A stretch of DNA of 51,788 bases, taken from assembly GCA_027335985.1 (NCBI GenBank), contig DAHWGX010000044.1, positions 1 to 51,788 of the forward strand, written 5' to 3'. Positions 1 to 8,030 of this stretch are shown here, in pieces. Under the pieces are notes generated by a model. That model saw only the letters and a program-made list of their open reading frames with translations, was not told where the DNA came from and did not search any database. The position numbers were made by a program, and so were the translations under genes. The stretch comes from Nitrospirota bacterium (GTDB taxonomy: Bacteria > Nitrospirota_A > Leptospirillia > Leptospirillales > Leptospirillaceae). Numbering within the stretch: position 1 is the first letter of the stretch; every line of letters starts with the position of its first letter.

Positions 1-1
1 T

Positions 2-1234
2 GATTCGGCAGGAGTCAAGGATGTCACGGCAGAAAAGCCGGCGGAGACGAAGGAGGCGGTGGAGCTGACCGCAGGGGACCGCCAGAAGGTCGTGACCCCC
101 GAATACATGTTCTTCGAAGCCCCCCGGGAACGGGCCTTCATTACCGGCTCGGAAGCGGCGAAGGAAGCCATCCGCCGTTCCAATGTCGATGTCGCCATCT
201 CCTACCCCATCACCCCCCAGAGCGAAACCATGCAGCAGGTCGGCTCCCTCTGGGCCGAAGGATATGTCAAGGAATACTACCGCGGAGAAGAGGAGATCGG
301 GGTGATGTCCGCGATCGCCGGCTCTTCCCGTGCGGGAGCGCGCTCCATGACCGCCACGGCTGGTCCGGGCCTCATGAGAGGAATGGAAGTGATCGCCTCG
401 TGGCCGGGCGGACGTATTCCGGCAGTCCTCCTCATCATGTGCCGGGTCGTGAACGCCCCCCTGGCCATCCAGCCGGACAACGTGGAACTCGCCTATCTCC
501 TGAACTGCGGAATCATTCTCTTCCATGGAGAGAATCAGCAGGACTTCTTCGACTACACCATGAAGGCCTTCATCATTTCGGAGCGCCCCGAGATCACGCT
601 TCCGGTGGCGGTGGCCGTCGACGGATTCTTCGTGACCCATGCCCGTGGCTATGTCAGCATCCCTTCGAAGGACATCAAGCTTCCTCCGAGGGATCCCTAC
701 GCGGAGGCCGTTCCGGCAATGGACAATGAAAATCCACCGGCCAGGCTCTCGCGCGATGCCCCCATCCAGAAGAGCAACTTCATCAGCTATCAGGTCCATG
801 CCTCCTGGCAGCAGGAGGTCTGGGCGGCGAATGAACGGGCCAGACGGTACATCAACAAGTACATGGGAGGATTGATCGAGGTCGTGAACCCCGACGCGGA
901 GATCATGCTCATCGCCTCGGGAAGCGCCGTCTCCCAGTCCCGCGAAGCCGTCCGTCAGGCGGAGGAGGAGCACAACACCAAAGTCGGGCTCATCAAGGTC
1001 CGCTCCATCCGCCCATTTCCGACCCCCGAACTTCGCGCAGCCTGCAAACACGCGAAGCGGATCATCGTTCCGGAATTCAACTACATGGGATGGCTTCACC
1101 GCGAGATCGTGACAGCCCTTTACGGCCACAGCAAGGCGGAAATCGTGCCCGGCCCCAGAGTGTACGGCGGCATGTCGATGCCCACGGAGATGATTCTCCA
1201 GACGATCTTCCCCGAAAAGAAATTTGTGTTCTGA
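2..1234 (+). CDS. porA: Pyruvate/2-oxoacid:ferredoxin oxidoreductase, alpha subunit (5' end outside window)
   Basis: Alpha subunit of a CoA-acylating 2-oxoacid:ferredoxin oxidoreductase, which interconverts an oxoacid, CoA and oxidised ferredoxin with acyl-CoA, CO2 and reduced ferredoxin in the cytoplasm. The frame is open to the left edge, so the true start lies upstream; the first internal start is GTG at 59. Counted from there, the thiamine-domain signature YPITPQ lies near residues 49-54, followed by TATAGPG-like and DGF-x-TH segments typical of POR alpha chains. The readable N-terminus is rich in Ala, Glu, Lys and Pro and looks like a linker. The beta, gamma and ferredoxin-like genes follow on the same strand. 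POR-type motifs favour pyruvate, but 2-oxoglutarate cannot be excluded from sequence alone. In an autotroph this enzyme would fix CO2 in the reductive TCA cycle (inference). Confidence 0.9.
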   Translation, partial: DSAGVKDVTAEKPAETKEAVELTAGDRQKVVTPEYMFFEAPRERAFITGSEAAKEAIRRSNVDVAISYPITPQSETMQQVGSLWAEGYVKEYYRGEEEIGVMSAIAGSSRAGARSMTATAGPGLMRGMEVIASWPGGRIPAVLLIMCRVVNAPLAIQPDNVELAYLLNCGIILFHGENQQDFFDYTMKAFIISERPEITLPVAVAVDGFFVTHARGYVSIPSKDIKLPPRDPYAEAVPAMDNENPPARLSRDAPIQKSNFISYQVHASWQQEVWAANERARRYINKYMGGLIEVVNPDAEIMLIASGSAVSQSREAVRQAEEEHNTKVGLIKVRSIRPFPTPELRAACKHAKRIIVPEFNYMGWLHREIVTALYGHSKAEIVPGPRVYGGMSMPTEMILQTIFPEKKFVF

Positions 1235-1251
1235 GGAGACGAACGGCTTCG

Positions 1252-1269
1252 CCTCCTGCCAGCAGGAGG
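1252..1269 (+). other. Intercistronic hairpin between porA and porB
   Basis: A 7-bp perfect stem (CCTCCTG / CAGGAGG) closes a CCAG tetraloop in the 96-nt gap between porA and porB. No T-run follows, so it is not an intrinsic terminator. It may block 3' exonucleases or mark a processing site. The function is inferred. Confidence 0.5.
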
Positions 1270-1330
1270 AGTTTCAGAATCAATCGACGGAAACAATTGA
1301 CGAATAACAAAGAATATATTGGAGCCCGCC

Positions 1331-2194
1331 ATGAGCGTTAAAAATATCTCGATCACTCCCGGATGGGAAAAGTACATGACCAAGGAGTACCTGGATCTCG
1401 TTGAACGCGGTCCTTACGGGAAACAGAAAAAAGTGTCGGAGATGGGCTCCTTCAAGGAAGTCCTCGAAGAGCATCCCATGTGCGCCGGCTGCGCAATGAC
1501 TCTCTTTATCCGGCTGACCATGGTCGGACTCCCCAATCCTGAACACACCGTTCTGATCGGAACGGCCGGCTGCGGCCGGCTGGCACTGACCCAGACCTCC
1601 ATTCCCTTCATCTATGGAAACTACGGCGACACCAATGCTGTGGCCTCCGGATTGAAGCGCGGCCTCGAGGTCCGGTTCAAGGATCAGGCCAAGGATGTGG
1701 TGGTCATGGCGGGCGACGGAGGACTGGCCGATATCGGATTCAGCGCCGTCATGCATTCCTGGTTCCGCAAGGAGCGCTTCACGACCATCATGCTGGACAA
1801 CGAGGTCTACGGGAACACCGGTGGACAGGAAAGCGGCATGACCGAGAGGGGTGCCCTTCTCAAGATGGCCCCCAAGGGCAAAATGTTTGAAAAGATGGAC
1901 ATGATCGGCTTGGCCCAGACCTCCGGGGTTGCCTACATCGCCCGGCTCACCCCCACCAATCCGACCCGGGTCGCCTCCGTCGTCCGCAAGGCCGTCATGA
2001 TCGCCCGCGAAGTGGGACCGACCTTCATTCAGGCCTACACCTCCTGCAACATCGAGTATGCCATCCCGACACCCAAGGTGCTCGATGATGCCCGGGATAT
2101 CGAAGCCAAGCGCTACGGGTTCATGGAGATCATCTCCGATGAGGCCAAGGCCTACCTCGACTCCATCGACACGGCGAAAAAGGCAAAGAAGTAA
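1331..2194 (+). CDS. porB: Pyruvate/2-oxoacid:ferredoxin oxidoreductase, beta subunit
   Basis: Thiamine-diphosphate- and FeS-binding beta subunit (287 aa). CAGC at residues 51-54 plus a later Cys in the TAGCG segment match the [4Fe-4S] ligands of POR beta chains. MAGDGG-x-AD followed by DNE-x-YGNTGGQ is the ThDP/Mg motif, and APKGK corresponds to the SPxGK segment of pyruvate-type enzymes. ATG at 1331 is chosen because GGAG at 1321-1324 sits six bases upstream; a TTG twelve bases earlier would swallow that site. The gene lies between porA and porG in one operon, with hairpins on both sides. Length is normal for the family. Confidence 0.92.
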   Translation: MSVKNISITPGWEKYMTKEYLDLVERGPYGKQKKVSEMGSFKEVLEEHPMCAGCAMTLFIRLTMVGLPNPEHTVLIGTAGCGRLALTQTSIPFIYGNYGDTNAVASGLKRGLEVRFKDQAKDVVVMAGDGGLADIGFSAVMHSWFRKERFTTIMLDNEVYGNTGGQESGMTERGALLKMAPKGKMFEKMDMIGLAQTSGVAYIARLTPTNPTRVASVVRKAVMIAREVGPTFIQAYTSCNIEYAIPTPKVLDDARDIEAKRYGFMEIISDEAKAYLDSIDTAKKAKK

Positions 2195-2209
2195 GGGTCG
2201 CATCAATCG

Positions 2210-2234
2210 GACGGGTCCGGCTCACGGACCCGTC
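2210..2234 (+). other. Intercistronic hairpin between porB and porG
   Basis: A perfect 10-bp inverted repeat (GACGGGTCCG / CGGACCCGTC) encloses a 5-nt GCTCA loop. It ends six bases before the ribosome-binding site of porG (GGAGAG, 2241-2246). There is no T-run after it. The position suits mRNA stabilisation, a processing site or translational tuning of the gamma subunit; it is not a terminator by the usual criteria. Confidence 0.6.
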
Positions 2235-2252
2235 AACCAAGGAGAGAATCGC

Positions 2253-2945
2253 ATGCTCAAGCGGTACAACATTCGAATGGCGGGAATTGGAGGACAGGGC
2301 GTCGTCACGGCCTCCCACATCCTGAGCAACGGAATGGTCATCAGCGGGGGAGAGAGCACCCTGGTGCCCTTCTTCGGATCAGAGAAACGCATGGCCCCGG
2401 TCGAATCGTACGTCCGGATCGCCATCGACAAGATCTATGAAATCGGGGAAATCATCTATCCCAACGTCATCATGATTTTCCATCCCCAGGTGATCACCCA
2501 TGGAAAATCCTATACGATGCCTTTTTACTCCGGGCTCAAGCCAAACGGCGTCGTGCTGATCAACTCAGACACCCCTATCGCCCTTCAGCCTGACGAGGTC
2601 CGGGAACTCGAGGAGCGGGATGCCCGCATCCATTATCTTCCGGCTACCACCATGGCCCGCGAAATTGGCGGAACCGACCTGGCGACCAACATGGCGATGG
2701 TCGGGGCAATCGCCTCCATTCTGGGGATTCCCGATATGGCCTCTCTCGAACAGTCAGTGCGGGAGCGGTTCCTCGGAAAGGGTTTCGTCGTCTCCGGCGG
2801 CACGGCGGCCCTCGACAACGTGATCGAAAAGAAGTTCGCAAAGAAGGAGCAGCTGCTCAAGAGCAACATGGCCGTGATCGCAGGCGCCTACCAGTATGCG
2901 CAGGAGCACGGGTGGGCAGCCAAACCTCAAAAGGCCTCGGTCTGA
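2253..2945 (+). CDS. porG: Pyruvate/2-oxoacid:ferredoxin oxidoreductase, gamma subunit
   Basis: Gamma subunit (230 aa) of the same enzyme, a Rossmann-like domain that helps bind CoA and assembles with alpha, beta and the ferredoxin-like chain. The diagnostic GIGGQGVVTA lies at residues 10-19, followed by the family's FG-x-EKR-x-APV-x-SYVRI segment. The frame is open far upstream into porB, but ATG 2253 with GGAGAG seven bases before it fits the family N-terminus. The length is typical. Confidence 0.92.
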   Translation: MLKRYNIRMAGIGGQGVVTASHILSNGMVISGGESTLVPFFGSEKRMAPVESYVRIAIDKIYEIGEIIYPNVIMIFHPQVITHGKSYTMPFYSGLKPNGVVLINSDTPIALQPDEVRELEERDARIHYLPATTMAREIGGTDLATNMAMVGAIASILGIPDMASLEQSVRERFLGKGFVVSGGTAALDNVIEKKFAKKEQLLKSNMAVIAGAYQYAQEHGWAAKPQKASV

Positions 2946-2968
2946 TCTAACCCATAAGGAGTGGACCC

Positions 2969-3253
2969 TTGTACTTAGTCGCACATATCGATCAAGCCAT
3001 CTGCAGCGAGACAGCCTGCCGGCTATGCACACAGTATTGCCCCGAGGCCAACACCATCCTCTACGACAATGCCGCCAAGACGGCCTTTGTGGCGGTCGAT
3101 CGCTGTAAAGGTTGCGAGATCTGCGTCGGAATCTGCGACGATTTGGCAAAGCATAAAGCCATCAAGATGATCATGATCACCGATCTCAAGTCCCCCTTCG
3201 AACTCTCCAAAGAAGGATTCCGTCCGGAAAAATGGGATGGGACTCATCCCTGA
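2969..3253 (+). CDS. porD: Pyruvate/2-oxoacid:ferredoxin oxidoreductase, ferredoxin-like (delta) subunit
   Basis: Small iron-sulfur subunit (94 aa) that passes electrons from the catalytic beta chain toward ferredoxin. Two four-cysteine motifs are visible: C-x4-C-x2-C-x3-CP near residues 11-24, and C-x2-C-x2-C-x3-C near residues 48-58, which would hold two [4Fe-4S] clusters. The first motif has a wider first spacing than classic ferredoxins, and the second lacks the usual trailing proline. The start is TTG with AAGGA eight bases upstream. It is the last gene of the operon, 23 nt after porG, and is followed by a strong terminator. The chain could equally be called epsilon in five-subunit nomenclature. 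Confidence 0.85.
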   Translation: MYLVAHIDQAICSETACRLCTQYCPEANTILYDNAAKTAFVAVDRCKGCEICVGICDDLAKHKAIKMIMITDLKSPFELSKEGFRPEKWDGTHP

Positions 3254-3300
3254 CCGCTTCGACGTCACCCATAGGGCGAACGCATTTTGTGGACTCTCAG

Positions 3301-3335
3301 GAAAGGAAGACCTTTTTGGTCTTCCTTTCTTTTTT
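3301..3335 (+). terminator. Rho-independent terminator of the por operon
   Basis: A perfect 12-bp stem (GAAAGGAAGACC / GGTCTTCCTTTC) with a five-T loop is followed at once by six T residues. It lies 48 nt after the porD stop and before the DipZ-like gene, so it separates the two transcription units. Confidence 0.93.
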
Positions 3336-3403
3336 GTGACGACACACCAACCCGGTCGTATCAGACGTTCCCTGCCACGGGGCAATCCAAAGGATCAAGA
3401 ACC

Positions 3404-4441
3404 ATGGGACAAGGGTTCCGTATTTTGACATCCCTTAAAGGGAGCATCTCCTTTTTCCTCGCAGCGATTCTTGTTGCCGTCCCTGCGTTCGCCCGGGCCC
3501 AGACCCCTTCCCTCGAAGGAAACGGAGGGTGGATCGGGCCCGATGGAATGGAACACCCCCCGGACCTGGCCGGAAAGGTCGTCCTTTACGATTTTTGGGA
3601 CTATACCTGCATCAACTGCATCCGGACCTTCCCCCATCTGAACGCGCTTTACGAAAAATACCGAAGACAGGGTCTGGTCGTCGTGGCGATTCATGCTCCG
3701 GAGTTTTCCTTTGCGGCCGAACCGAAACGGGTCGAAAACGCCATTCGCCTCTATGGAATTCGCTTTCCTGTGGTCATGGACAAAGATCAAAGACTCTGGA
3801 ACCGCTTTCACAACCATTATTGGCCGGCGGACTACCTCTACGACAGGAAGGGACATCTCGTCTACCATGCCTTTGGGGAGGGAGGATACGATCTCCTCGA
3901 GGACCAGATCCGTCTGGCCCTCCATCTCTCCTCCAGGAACGGCGGCCAGGATGGCGCGGACTTTCCTGGAACCCTGACTCCAGAGCTCTATGCCGGAACA
4001 AACCGGGGACGTCTTGGAAACCCCACCGGCTATCACTCCGAAGGGGCGGCGCTTTATGCCGGCCATTCGCCTCCTCCATCTCTCATCACCCTCCAGGGCC
4101 CCTGGCGGACACAACCGGACCGGATCGTTTCCCGACGCCCCCAGTCGGGACAGACCTCATCGCTGACCGTCATTTACCATGGAACTGGAGTCAATGCCGT
4201 CCTGAAACGAGCCGTTCGAAAACGCTCTCTTCCTGTCCTGGTCTTTCTCGACGGACATTCGCTCCCGAAACATTTTTTCGGCAAGGACATCCGGACGGTT
4301 TCCCCCAAACAGACGGGAATCCTTCTCAAGGAGGCCCGCATGTACTCCCTCGTCTCGGGAGACCCCTACGGCGAACATCGCCTGGATCTGGTTTTCCCGG
4401 ACCGGGGAGCGGCCCTCTATACGCTGACCTTCAACCCCTGA
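3404..4441 (+). CDS. Secreted DipZ/TlpA-like thioredoxin-fold protein
   Basis: Predicted exported thiol-disulfide protein (345 aa). A signal peptide covers roughly residues 1-32 (positive N-region, hydrophobic core, AFARAQ cleavage region). A thioredoxin/TlpA-like domain follows, with the active site WDYTCINC (Cys69 and Cys72) as in DipZ-type proteins. The C-terminal half (from about residue 190) resembles the beta-rich domain found after the thioredoxin domain in DipZ, but the usual N-terminal CcdA/DsbD-like membrane domain is absent. ATG 3404 is chosen because it begins the signal peptide and has AGGA nearby. It likely handles periplasmic disulfide chemistry, perhaps cytochrome maturation (inference). 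prmA follows after 12 nt. Confidence 0.75.
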   Translation: MGQGFRILTSLKGSISFFLAAILVAVPAFARAQTPSLEGNGGWIGPDGMEHPPDLAGKVVLYDFWDYTCINCIRTFPHLNALYEKYRRQGLVVVAIHAPEFSFAAEPKRVENAIRLYGIRFPVVMDKDQRLWNRFHNHYWPADYLYDRKGHLVYHAFGEGGYDLLEDQIRLALHLSSRNGGQDGADFPGTLTPELYAGTNRGRLGNPTGYHSEGAALYAGHSPPPSLITLQGPWRTQPDRIVSRRPQSGQTSSLTVIYHGTGVNAVLKRAVRKRSLPVLVFLDGHSLPKHFFGKDIRTVSPKQTGILLKEARMYSLVSGDPYGEHRLDLVFPDRGAALYTLTFNP

Positions 4442-4453
4442 GGAGATTGACGT

Positions 4454-5350
4454 TTGGTGCCCGAATCCCCCGACTCATCCGAAAGCTATGAGGTCCTCAC
4501 TCTGCTCTGCAGCCCGGACGATTCTCCGGCCCTCGAGCATTGGATTGCAAAGAGCTGCCAGATTCCCGTTCTGGTTCAGGAGGAGGATCCCTGCCGAATC
4601 TCCTTTACACCTCCCTCTGCCACCCCCCTGGAGCGTCTCCTGCTGGAGGAGGCGCTTCGGTCCATGGGCGCGTGGGACCTGCAAAGCGACTCCTACGAAA
4701 AGCGGGACTGGCAGGAGCTCTGGAAAGAACAGGGTTTCAAGCGCTTCACGGTTGGAGGCACCCTGACGGTGGTCCCGGCCTGGGATCCGGATCCGGTCGA
4801 TGAACCATCCATCAGGATCGATCCGCAGCTGGCCTTTGGGACAGGGTGGCACGAGACGACCCACTGCTGTCTCGAACGGATTCTCGAAAAGAACGCAGGG
4901 ACGGGTGGTACGGGACGAGTGCTGGACTTCGGAGCCGGCACCGGCATTCTGGGGATTGCGTCTCTCCGGGTCGACCCCCGGGCGACCCTTCTTGCCATCG
5001 ACAACGATCCCTACGCCGTCGAGGCCACGGAAGAAAACGTGCGTCTGAACGGAATGGAGGGGCGCGGGACGGTCATCGAGGGAGATGGACGGATCATCTC
5101 CGGATCGAAGAACCCTCCGGATCATTTCGACCTTGTTGTTGCCAACGTCACGGGGGCTGTCCTGGTCGGGATGGCCGCGATTCTCTGGGAACGGGTGTCT
5201 CCGGGCGGATGGCTTGTGTGCTCGGGAGTGTCCATGGAGGAATCTTCCCAGGTGGAGGACTCCCTCAGGGGTTTGGGGGCTCCCTTCAATGTCTATTCCG
5301 GCCATCGTTACAATACTTACTGTCTGGTGAAGGAAGAATCCCGTGGGTAG
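4454..5350 (+). CDS. prmA: Ribosomal protein L11 methyltransferase PrmA
   Basis: SAM-dependent enzyme that methylates lysines and the N-terminus of ribosomal protein L11. Its 298 aa fit the family. The AFGTGWHETT segment, the SAM-binding DFGAGTGILGIA motif near residues 157-168 and the VANVTGAVL catalytic-loop equivalent are all present. TTG 4454 lies eight bases after AGGAG (4441-4445); GTG at 4457 is an alternative. It overlaps pyrF by 8 nt, so the two are probably coupled. Confidence 0.9.
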   Translation: MVPESPDSSESYEVLTLLCSPDDSPALEHWIAKSCQIPVLVQEEDPCRISFTPPSATPLERLLLEEALRSMGAWDLQSDSYEKRDWQELWKEQGFKRFTVGGTLTVVPAWDPDPVDEPSIRIDPQLAFGTGWHETTHCCLERILEKNAGTGGTGRVLDFGAGTGILGIASLRVDPRATLLAIDNDPYAVEATEENVRLNGMEGRGTVIEGDGRIISGSKNPPDHFDLVVANVTGAVLVGMAAILWERVSPGGWLVCSGVSMEESSQVEDSLRGLGAPFNVYSGHRYNTYCLVKEESRG

Positions 5351-6077
5351 CGAACGGGCGCTCCGGACGCGTCTCTCCCTCAAGAATCCCGTGTGCCTCT
5401 CCCTAGACATCCCCGATCCGGCCGAAGGGTTGGCTCTTCTCGAAGAGATAGGACCTCTGGCGGGAATGGTGAAGGTCGGGCCGGTGCCGTTTCTGTCCTA
5501 TGGGGAGGCGCTCATCCGGAAAGCCGAGCGTCTGGAGATCCCGATTTTTCTGGATCTGAAATGGCATGACATTCCCAATACCGTCCACGACACGATCCGG
5601 CATCTCCCCTCATCTGCCATCCGGATGATCACCATCCACGCCCTCGGGGGGCCGTCGATGATCCAGGCCGCCAGACAGGCCTGCGAGGAGTTGGGAGACA
5701 ATCGTCCTGTCCTGGTGGCGGTGACCGCCCTGACCCACCTGACGGCCGGGGAGCTCCACCTGATCGGATTGCCGACCCGCGAGGAGACGGTGAGGCTTCT
5801 GGGCGCGATGGCTCTCGAATCGGGAGCGGACGGTCTCGTCCTGTCTCCGAAGGAACTCCCCCTCGCCCGCTCGCTCTGGGGAAGGGACCCTTACCTGGTG
5901 ACCCCCGGAATCAGGCCAAGGGAGACGGCCGTCGCCAACGACGACCAGACCAATGCCGCCTCGCCCGGCGAAGCTCTCGGGATGGGCGCCGACCTTCTGG
6001 TGGTGGGGCGCCCTATCCTCCGGGCCGAAAACCCGGCAAGGGCCCTCTGCGAGATTCTCGGGAAGCTAAAGGCTTGA
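5343..6077 (+). CDS. pyrF: Orotidine 5'-phosphate decarboxylase
   Basis: Catalyses the last step of UMP synthesis, OMP to UMP plus CO2. The 244-aa TIM barrel shows the N-terminal LSLDIPD strand, KVGP, the catalytic DLKWHDIPNTV (D-x-K-x-x-D) near residues 76-86, VTPGIRP and the phosphate-binding VGRPI near the C-terminus. The GTG start lies inside the prmA end. It converges with def, with 23 nt between the stops holding two small hairpins. Confidence 0.95.
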   Translation: MGSERALRTRLSLKNPVCLSLDIPDPAEGLALLEEIGPLAGMVKVGPVPFLSYGEALIRKAERLEIPIFLDLKWHDIPNTVHDTIRHLPSSAIRMITIHALGGPSMIQAARQACEELGDNRPVLVAVTALTHLTAGELHLIGLPTREETVRLLGAMALESGADGLVLSPKELPLARSLWGRDPYLVTPGIRPRETAVANDDQTNAASPGEALGMGADLLVVGRPILRAENPARALCEILGKLKA

Positions 6078-6102
6078 CCTGAAAAGGTCCGACCCGAAGG
6101 TC
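6076..6102. other. Tandem small hairpins between converging pyrF and def
   Basis: GACCT-GAAA-AGGTC (6076-6089, GNRA-type loop) is followed by GACC-CGAA-GGTC (6091-6102). The first includes the end of the pyrF stop codon and the second the end of the def stop codon on the other strand. There is no T-run in either direction, so they may act as weak ends or barriers. The function is not established. Confidence 0.35.
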
Positions 6103-6655
6103 AGACCTCCTCGACGTTCTTCTCTCCCTTGATCCAGTACCGGTGAAATTCCCCCAGATGTGTCAGAGTACTCATGTCCTTCATTCGGTCGACAAAGAGA
6201 TGGCCCCGCAGGTGGTCGATCTCGTGCTGCAGGACGACCGCCGGAAATTCTTCCCAGTCCAGGAGGACAGGGTTCCCGTTCCGGTCGAGGGCTTCGAGCC
6301 TGACGGCCCGGGACCTCGGGACCTTTCCCCGGAGGTTGTCCAGAGAAAGGCACCCTTCCCAACCCGTCCGCAGCTCCTTCGAGAGGTACTTGAAGACGGG
6401 ATTGACGAGAACTAGAAGAGGAAAGGGGGGGGCTTCGGGGCTCCGGTCGTCCTCGAGGGACTCGATGACGACGACCTGTTTGGAGACATGCACCTGCGGC
6501 GCTGCGAGGCCGAGCCCGTCCTCATCGCGCATGGTTTCGATCATGTCGTCGATGAATCGTTGGAAGTCTGCCGTCTGAATATCCTTTTTCGTGACCGGCT
6601 CCGAAATTTTCCTCAGGATGGGATTGCCCATCTTCGCTATTTTAAGCAACGCCAT
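6101..6655 (-). CDS. def: Peptide deformylase
   Basis: Metalloenzyme (184 aa) that removes the formyl group from nascent N-terminal formyl-methionine. All three family motifs are intact: GLGLAAPQ (residues 47-54), EGCLSL (100-105, metal-binding Cys102) and HEIDH (144-148, two metal-binding His and the catalytic Glu). It is the last gene of the cobalamin run. Its ATG shares one base with the cobO stop (TAATG), so it is probably translated by re-initiation. Housekeeping function at the end of a vitamin operon is an unusual context. Confidence 0.95.
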   Translation of the reverse strand: MALLKIAKMGNPILRKISEPVTKKDIQTADFQRFIDDMIETMRDEDGLGLAAPQVHVSKQVVVIESLEDDRSPEAPPFPLLVLVNPVFKYLSKELRTGWEGCLSLDNLRGKVPRSRAVRLEALDRNGNPVLLDWEEFPAVVLQHEIDHLRGHLFVDRMKDMSTLTHLGEFHRYWIKGEKNVEEV

Positions 6656-7197
6656 TAAAAATCGACCCCTTTCTGCGCCATGATCCCCTTTTCGAAGGGG
6701 TGTTTGATCATCTTCATCTCCGTCACAAGGTCGGCCCTTTCAATAAGGGCCTCGGGGGCATTACGCCCTGTCAGGACCACATGCTGGCCCCGGGGTCTCT
6801 CGTCAAGAAAGGACAAGACCTGATCCACATCGATATAATTGTATCGAAGAGCGATATTGATTTCATCAAAGACCACGATGCCATAGCCTCCCGAAAGAGC
6901 CTCCGTCCGTGCATAGGCGAAGGCCTGTTGGGCGACCAGACGATCCCGGGCCACGTCCTTTGTCTCCCAGGTGAATCCTTCTCCCATGGGGACGATCGTG
7001 ATTCTCCCGTCAAACTCCAGGGCGGCTTCCCTCTCCCCGGAATGCATGCGACCCTTCATGAACTGGACCATCAGGGAGGGAATCCGGTAGCCGGCGGCCC
7101 GGAAGAGCATGCCTAGGGCGGCGGTCGTCTTTCCTTTCCCGTCTCCTGTGTAGACGATGACAAGACCATGAGGCTCCGCTTCCTTCCCGGCGCTCAC
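6655..7197 (-). CDS. cobO: Cob(I)yrinic acid a,c-diamide adenosyltransferase (CobO/BtuR family)
   Basis: Transfers the 5'-deoxyadenosyl group from ATP to cob(I)alamin or cobyrinate diamide in coenzyme B12 synthesis. GTG 7197 is the natural start: it overlaps the cbiH stop as GTGA and gives 180 aa, the family length; the longer open frame upstream is read-through across cbiH. The P-loop GDGKGKTT lies at residues 18-25. VVFDEIN and the VVLTGRNAPEAL segment match CobA/CobO proteins. It is also coupled to def downstream. Confidence 0.93.
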   Translation of the reverse strand: MSAGKEAEPHGLVIVYTGDGKGKTTAALGMLFRAAGYRIPSLMVQFMKGRMHSGEREAALEFDGRITIVPMGEGFTWETKDVARDRLVAQQAFAYARTEALSGGYGIVVFDEINIALRYNYIDVDQVLSFLDERPRGQHVVLTGRNAPEALIERADLVTEMKMIKHPFEKGIMAQKGVDF

Positions 7198-8018
7198 GCC
7201 TCGGCCTTCCTCAGGCGCGACCCGGTTTCGAGGTCGTACTTGTTCCGGTAGCCCCGGGGGGTGACCATTCTTCCGGAAACCAGACGGGTCTGGGAATTCC
7301 CTACAAGGATGGTCGTCAGCATCCCGATGGGATGGGTCAGCATGTTCTCGATGGTCGAAATGACGACCGTCTCTCCCTCTCTCATGGCGCTTTTCACGAT
7401 GCCCACAGGCGTCTCCGGAGCGCGATGGGCGAGCAGGATCTCTCGGGCCTCCTCGACCTGACGGACCCTCTTCGAAGAGCGCGGATTGTAGAGGGCCACG
7501 ACAAAATCTGCGGCCGCGGCGGCCTCGAGACGCCTTCTGATGATCTCCCAGGGCGTCAGAAGATCGGAGAGGCTGATCGAGGCAAAATCGTGCATGAGCG
7601 GTGCCCCGAGAAGAGAGGCACAGGCAGACAGGGCGGTTATCCCCGGTATCACTTCGACGGCGATTTCGGTTCCTGTCCACCCCTTCTGGTCAAGGACTTC
7701 GTAGGCGAGTCCGGCCATCCCGTATATTCCCACATCCCCGCTGCTCACGAGAGTCACCCGCTGGCCGGAGTAGGCCAGCTCCACCGCCTGGGTGGCCCGG
7801 TCGATTTCCTCGGTCATTCCCGTTTCAATCACGGTCTTCTGACCGATAAGGTGCCGGACGAGATCGATATAAGTGCGGTATCCGATAATGATGTCGGCGT
7901 CCTCGATCGCACGCCGGGCGATCGGCGTCAAGTGGTCCTCCGACCCTGGCCCGAATCCCACCAGGGTCAAGGCCCCCCCCCTCGTTTCCCGGGAAGGGGT
8001 GATATAGCTTTTTGTCAT
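7194..8018 (-). CDS. cbiH: Cobalt-precorrin-3 C17-methyltransferase (CbiH/CobJ)
   Basis: SAM-dependent tetrapyrrole methylase (274 aa) that adds the C-17 methyl group and drives ring contraction. The family's N-terminal LTLVGFGPGSEDHLT, the SSGDVGIYGMA segment, the VIPGITA motif and the YNPRSSKR stretch are all visible. With CbiD and CbiG next to it, the anaerobic (early cobalt) route is the more likely one, hence cbiH rather than cobJ. It begins 12 nt after cbiG and overlaps cobO by 4 nt. Confidence 0.92.
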   Translation of the reverse strand: MTKSYITPSRETRGGALTLVGFGPGSEDHLTPIARRAIEDADIIIGYRTYIDLVRHLIGQKTVIETGMTEEIDRATQAVELAYSGQRVTLVSSGDVGIYGMAGLAYEVLDQKGWTGTEIAVEVIPGITALSACASLLGAPLMHDFASISLSDLLTPWEIIRRRLEAAAAADFVVALYNPRSSKRVRQVEEAREILLAHRAPETPVGIVKSAMREGETVVISTIENMLTHPIGMLTTILVGNSQTRLVSGRMVTPRGYRNKYDLETGSRLRKAEA

Positions 8019-8030
8019 TGAGTCCTCATC

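Noticed and set aside
1280..2206. About 308-codon open frame opposite porB
   Set aside because: No domain, no ribosome-binding site, and complete overlap with porB.
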